64,000 bases of DNA, taken from NCBI RefSeq assembly GCF_003473485.1, contig NC_053046.1, positions 8,876,001 to 8,940,000 of the forward strand, written 5' to 3'. The stretch's first letter is position 1. Each line of letters begins with the position of its first letter. Of this stretch, positions 56,549 to 64,000 are shown piece by piece. The stretch is from Medicago truncatula. Its lineage: Eukaryota; Streptophyta; Magnoliopsida; Fabales; Fabaceae. The notes under the pieces are model-generated. The model was not told the origin of the DNA, ran no database searches, and worked only from the letters and a program-made list of their open reading frames with translations. The position numbers were made by a program, and so were the translations under genes.

Positions 56549-56740
56549 TAGAAATGCTAGCAACGCTCTCTTTTAAACACTTTTTCTAGCACTCACTCTT
56601 TTATTTGGTAAAATTAATATATGTCCCTCCACTTTCTGTGGGTTTCATTTCCAAAGTGTATGTCATATATTGATTTCACCTAATAAAAGAGTGAGTGATA
56701 GAGAGAGTGTGCTCAAAAGAGACTGTTGCTAACATTCCTC
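56549..56740. mobile_element. MITE, 192 bp, Mutator-like duplication
   Basis: The left arm TAGAAATGCTAGCAACGCTC and the complement of the right arm GAGGAATGTTAGCAACAGTC pair, as do inner CACTCACTCTTTTATT segments. Flanks AATAATCCA and ACTAATCCA match at 8 of 9. Confidence 0.72.
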
Positions 56741-56815
56741 ACTAATCCAACCTAACCAACCACTGTTCAAAAAAAATTGAGCCAATATCAAAAGTTCCTT
56801 ATAAATATTTTTTTA

Positions 56816-57303
56816 GGTTAAATATGTTTTAGTCGTTATAAATATATCAACTTTTCATTTTAATTTTTTTAAAATTTCTTCGACTTTTAGTCCATCGAAA
56901 GTTCTTTATTTTTACTTTTGGTCCCTCATTTTAAGTAAACTCATATGTATAATTCATATTTTTGAATTTTTTTTTTTGCAGAAAAGTTTAAAATATATAA
57001 GAATCTTTCCCAAAAAAATATATTTTTTTTAACAAAACATTAATTAAATATGTTTTTTATATTTTTGGCGGTAAAAATTTATATTTAATTCCAGTTTTGT
57101 TAAAACAATTCTTTTTTTTTTCAGAGATTTTTACAATATTCCACACATTGTGCGCAATTTCATTAAAAAATATATAATTTGACTTAAAATAAGGATAAAA
57201 AATGGTAATTGAAAATTTTAAAGAGACTAAAAATCGAAGAAAATATTTAGAGGAACTAAAATGAAAATTTGATATATTTATAGAAACTAAAAACATATTT
57301 ATA
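56816..57303. mobile_element. Degenerate Mutator-like element, about 490 bp
   Basis: Left GGTTAAATATGTTTTAGTCG with TATAAATATATCAACTTTTC, mirrored at the right by GAAAATTTGATATATTTATA and AAACATATTTA. The right-most bases have diverged and no flank duplication is clear. Confidence 0.55.
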
Positions 57304-60290
<2,987 letters not shown>

Positions 60291-62189
60291 TTCACTAGGT
60301 GTAAACATTTGATTGTCCTTTGTTCTACCTGTATTCCCCTCCCCTTCTTTTCATCATTTTCTTTGTTATTGAAGAAGTTGGAGAGTCTGTGTGGGTGTTC
60401 TTTCAGACAAATACTCTAGATCTCCTTGAAGCATAAGGTGGCTTAATGTTTTTGCTTTCTATGAATTATTATTGTCAACTCTAATAGTTAAATTTGCATT
60501 TCATGCTTCCCATCTTTTTAAGTTTTTTTTTATTGATGCACTATTAAATTGAGATATACTAGTTAGTACAAACGACATTTCTTGTCATTTGGTTATTCTG
60601 GAGCAGTTCCCTTGTTTTCTCGCATCTTCTAAAAATGACCAGTTCATGGTGAGCATTGACTAAAAGCACTTTTACAAAAGAAAAACAATACATATATTAT
60701 TAAAAGTCAAAATTGTGTCGTATAAATGATAACATGATCATAAATTTGACAAATGTAGTCATCTCCACTAATGTGTCGGTAATTACGTTGACTTCTTTCT
60801 TAGTAGACTTAACCAAAGAGTTGAGAAAAACCAAAATTCCTACGAATTAAAAAAATACAAGTATTTAATCAATTTTGTTCTTACGAATGTTAAGTTACTT
60901 ATGGCATATTTTAAATTAAACTCAACGATCCTCGTGGTTAAATTGAGCTCCATTCTCCATAGAACAACATGGTGCCCATAACAAAATAAGTCTTTCATCA
61001 CAAAACGATCACAATATATAATGCAAGTTTCAAGACAAAGGCGGCATTCCTCTGCAACCTTTGCAAACTGCTGTTGGCCATAATGTGAGAAATCAATCAA
61101 AACCACGAATACAAAAGTTTTCAACACAGGAGTCAGCATGATAATAATCTCCTAACTAAATACAAAATTTATATGGCATTAGCAGTGGACCAGATCAAGC
61201 CGAACAAAGAAGATGGAGTCGTCATTGTTTGTGCTTCAAAGCCAGTAAAAACCCAAAAATTGTGTGTAGTTATTATTACATTTTTTCCAAAAGTTATTTT
61301 TAACTTCTCACTCCACCCTCTTTCTTTTTACCTTGCGTGAGAATTTCACTTAACTAGCATAGGGAAGACCTACCATAGTTTGCGTGAGCACAAACGAGAC
61401 TAGATTTGATGATTTTCACCAAGATTTCACATTACAAAATAATGTCTATGTGGATAGTTTTCGCCTAAAAACATTTGTAGATTACCCTAGCGAAAGACCC
61501 AACCAAAAATATAGGAAAATGAAATAAATGCAGCAAGATATAGGAATACTAAGCCACTATTCGTGTTTAACCGTTTAATTCCATTGCCACTTGTTGTAAA
61601 AACATATTTGAGGCACTAATTCCCAATTTCGTTTTATTTAAGCACGACCCTCAATTTCATGTACTCTCTTATATTTGTAAACATTTTGTCACACCTTCAA
61701 GTATTAAAAGAATTTGCCGCTTTTCCACAAGTCAGGAAATCAAGTGGTTTGCTTCAATGCATAACACATTGTGGCGTTTCAAGTTTCAACAGCAAGTACC
61801 GAAATTCCGCTAAAAAATATGACCAAAAACAATTATCTGCATATAGACTCTACAACAGAAATCCATAAATCTGTGTATACCTTTGTGCACAACTAGAATA
61901 ATTTAAATCTAGTAACTGTACTACAGATAACTTATCTAAACTGAATGTCAATTTTGTAGAGAAAAGGATTAGCAAACTTAAAATTTGCCCAGTCTCAATA
62001 GTTACATAGTGAATGAATCGAAGTCCAAACTGAACATGTTTTTGCTGTCAGCTCAAATCATGAACACAAACTTGTGGTTTCTCGGTTAAAATCCAAAGAA
62101 GACAATTCAAAGCAGTTGCTGGATCATCACATGAGCAAATTGGTCCGAAGTGTAACATAACAAACGCAAAACTATTAGTCGTCCACATG
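60291..62189. other. 3' UTR of ROP and spacer to VPS35
   Basis: The first few hundred bases are the ROP 3' UTR and the last hundred or so the VPS35 3' UTR. Reading frames between (for example 60840-61139 minus) match no family I recognise. Confidence 0.5.
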
Positions 62190-63920
62190 TCAAACCTTGA
62201 TCGGTTCATATTTCTCACCAACTGTACCACCCTTTTGTTTTTGGAACTGTATATAGCGCATAGTAGTGGCTAAGAAAGCATCTGCCGATGGATCTGGAGT
62301 TGCAGTGTCACTTTGCATTTCATTCATAATTAACTCAATTAGGCCCTGGATAGCAGCAACTGTAACTTGTGGGTTTCCCTTCTCAAAGAAGTAAAGATAC
62401 CTTGCAAAAACACACATCATCATTCCAATTTACTGTTGAGAAGCAAAGAAAAACAACCCTAGCTTAGGACTACAGATGCTAATCTTACTTGTTCAAAATC
62501 TCAATGAAGAGCATTACTGATCCGGTGCTACCTCGTGCTGCATTTGCCATTTGTTGTGCAGCATTTGCAATCCTTAAAGCCCGCTTAAGGCATAATAGGA
62601 CTCTGGTTCAAAAATACACACATAAGAATAACAACAAAAACAGTAAGAATCATAATAAGATAAAGTAAGCAATAAATTTCCATATTCCTTTTCAAACTTT
62701 GAGACAGATCCTACATTCCTTCTTTCTTTTTTCTTGCCCAGTATTTCCAACTTATGATCAGGTTGTGGTCACTGAGCAAATATGTTCACTACTTCACTTT
62801 CATCAGGATAGCAGCGTTAGATTAAATCATTCTTATCTCTAGTTACATATTGCATACTTTAGTTGTTGCCGAAAATGGTATAGACAACAATAGGATCATT
62901 TGGACATGAAAATTATTGACATCTATCTACACAACTATTAATGTTCAACTAAAGAGAATCTAGGAAAAGCACTAAACAATCTTACAAACAGAGCAATTCA
63001 AGGAAACAAGCATTCCTGAAAAGTTTAAGATTTCCTAGACGCTATATCAACAGAAAATTAGAAACAAACCTCTATCTACAACTATAGGATTATTTGGACA
63101 TGAAAATTATTGACATATATCTACAACTATTAATGTTCAACTAAAGAGAATCTAGGAGAAGCACTAAACAATCTTACAAACAGAGCAATACAAGGAAACA
63201 AGCATTCCTGAAAAGTTTAAGATTTCCTAGACGCTATATCAATAGAAAATTAGAAACAAACCTCTCTCCATCTTTCATGTTATCATGATCATCAACCCAA
63301 AACAAATGTGAGCATGCATACACAGCTCTGCATTGATCTGGCTTCTTTAAAAGCTTTGCTGAATACTATACGATGAAAAGGCACCAAAAAGGATATTCAA
63401 AATAAGAATAATAAAATATAGACATTAACCACCGCTAAATAAAAGAATTCAATAATCACCCCTGTGGCCTTGTGAGTTAAAGTATCCCTGTTCTCAACAC
63501 CGAAGACATGCATCCTTTGAAGAGTTCCTATTATTAAATGAATAGCTGTGACCTGTGCTCTGGAATCCTGGTATAACAACACAAATGTGTAATTGAGCAC
63601 TGCTGAGCCATAAATTTTTATCATGAAAGAAAAGAGGATTCTGTGTGTGTGGTGGGTGGAATTCGTAGGGGTTATATGGTAAGACTTACAGAAATTTCTT
63701 CTTCGTATAGAATATAAGCTTGCGTAAAAAATTCATATGCAACTGGTTCCAACTCACAGTCATTTGCAGCCTTAACGGAAGAAAAAGTAAATCAGAAAAT
63801 ATAGTTTGAAAAATCATTTTGATGTTCTAAGAACCAAATATATTCCAGTACCTCAGCACATTGCAAGCACAACTGCAATGCTAACTCTGGTGCCAGGACA
63901 CCGGACAGAGTCTCGATGGT
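62190..63920 (-). CDS. VPS35: VPS35 retromer subunit, C-terminal six exons (rest beyond window)
   Basis: Exons in transcript order: 63852-63920, 63690-63770, 63460-63567, 63262-63365, 62489-62602, 62190-62400, all in phase. They encode TIETLSGVLAPELALQLCLQ, then ANDCELEPVAYEFFTQAYIL, DSRAQVTAIHLIIGTLQRMH, VFGVENRDTLTHKATGYSAK, DQCRAVYACSHLFWVDDHDN, MKDGERVLLCLKRALRIANA, LFIEILNKYLYFFEKGNPQ, and end GGTVGEKYEPIKV, matching the C-terminal alpha-solenoid of plant VPS35 end to end. VPS35 is the scaffold of the retromer core with VPS26 and VPS29 and recycles vacuolar sorting receptors from late endosomes. The stop TGA is at 62190-62192. The intron between the fourth and fifth listed exons holds a tandem duplication. 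Confidence 0.96.
62890..63268. repeat. Tandem duplication, about 192-194 bp, in a VPS35 intron
   Basis: Two copies start AGGATCATTTGGACATGAAA (62893) and AGGATTATTTGGACATGAAA (about 63087), and share AAGCATTCCTGAAAAGTTTA and GACGCTATATCAA. The right copy ends at the exon boundary, so the left copy repeats the intron side of the 5' splice site (complement AGAGGTTTGT) about 190 bp downstream of the real one. Few mismatches imply a recent event. Confidence 0.92.
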
Positions 63921-64000
63921 CTGAGATATAAAGATTAAAACATCATCAAACAAGTTAACCACTCAAATCAACTACACATAATCTTCTAATAATACACCGA

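Overview
The window is nuclear DNA of a dicot plant, most likely a cool-season legume close to Medicago truncatula. This rests on AT-rich introns and spacers, GT-AG introns of 80-1500 bp, the plant gene families present, and many short inverted-repeat transposons of types common in legumes. Species is an inference; no search was run. I saw no LTR retrotransposon, retrovirus-like or capsid-bearing element.

Layout: (1) 93-294, last exon of an ERD7/senescence-domain gene. (2) 8129-14867, a complete 13-exon AHK1-type hybrid histidine kinase with two upstream reading frames, one overlapping its start. (3) 15-20 kb, a transposon-rich spacer. (4) 20.1-23.9 kb, a broken TIR-NBS-LRR resistance gene carrying a 5'-truncated LINE in an intron. 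(5) 24.8-25.0 kb, two convergent tRNA genes, Asp(GUC) and Ile(AAU). (6) 25564-28315 (minus), a 9-exon membrane-anchored ascorbate peroxidase. (7) 30.3-31.1 kb, a LINE/RNase H relic hit by a CACTA MITE. (8) 33002-37195, a DUF630/DUF632 (NRG2/REL2-like) gene. (9) 38-40.5 kb, a Mutator-like element and a LINE holding a nested hAT. (10) 42458-43587, a SAG12/SAG39-type cysteine protease. (11) 44834-46210 (minus), a Myb/SANT-like gene divergent from (12) 47461-51543, plastid 3-dehydroquinate synthase. (13) 51.8-55.0 kb (minus), a decayed beta-galactosidase. (14) 58022-60290, a ROP/RAC GTPase. (15) 62190-63920 (minus), the C-terminal exons of retromer subunit VPS35, running off the right edge.

The genes are independent single-copy loci, not a pathway cluster. 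Exon joins were checked for phase by hand: the complete models give 1200 aa (AHK1), 281 (APX), 649 (DUF632), 344 (protease), 298 (Myb/SANT), 443 (DHQS) and 197 (ROP).

No new biochemical system is evident. The most unusual patterns are: (a) a scatter of very short A/T-tailed insertions (12-56 bp) each bounded by 11-22 bp direct repeats, which look like extremely truncated retroposition events; (b) a roughly 300 bp sequence downstream of AHK1 that recurs, diverged, downstream of the resistance pseudogene 9 kb away; (c) an out-of-frame uORF spanning the AHK1 start codon; (d) well-preserved nested transposons with exact target-site duplications; (e) a tandem duplication in VPS35 that copies the intron side of a 5' splice site.
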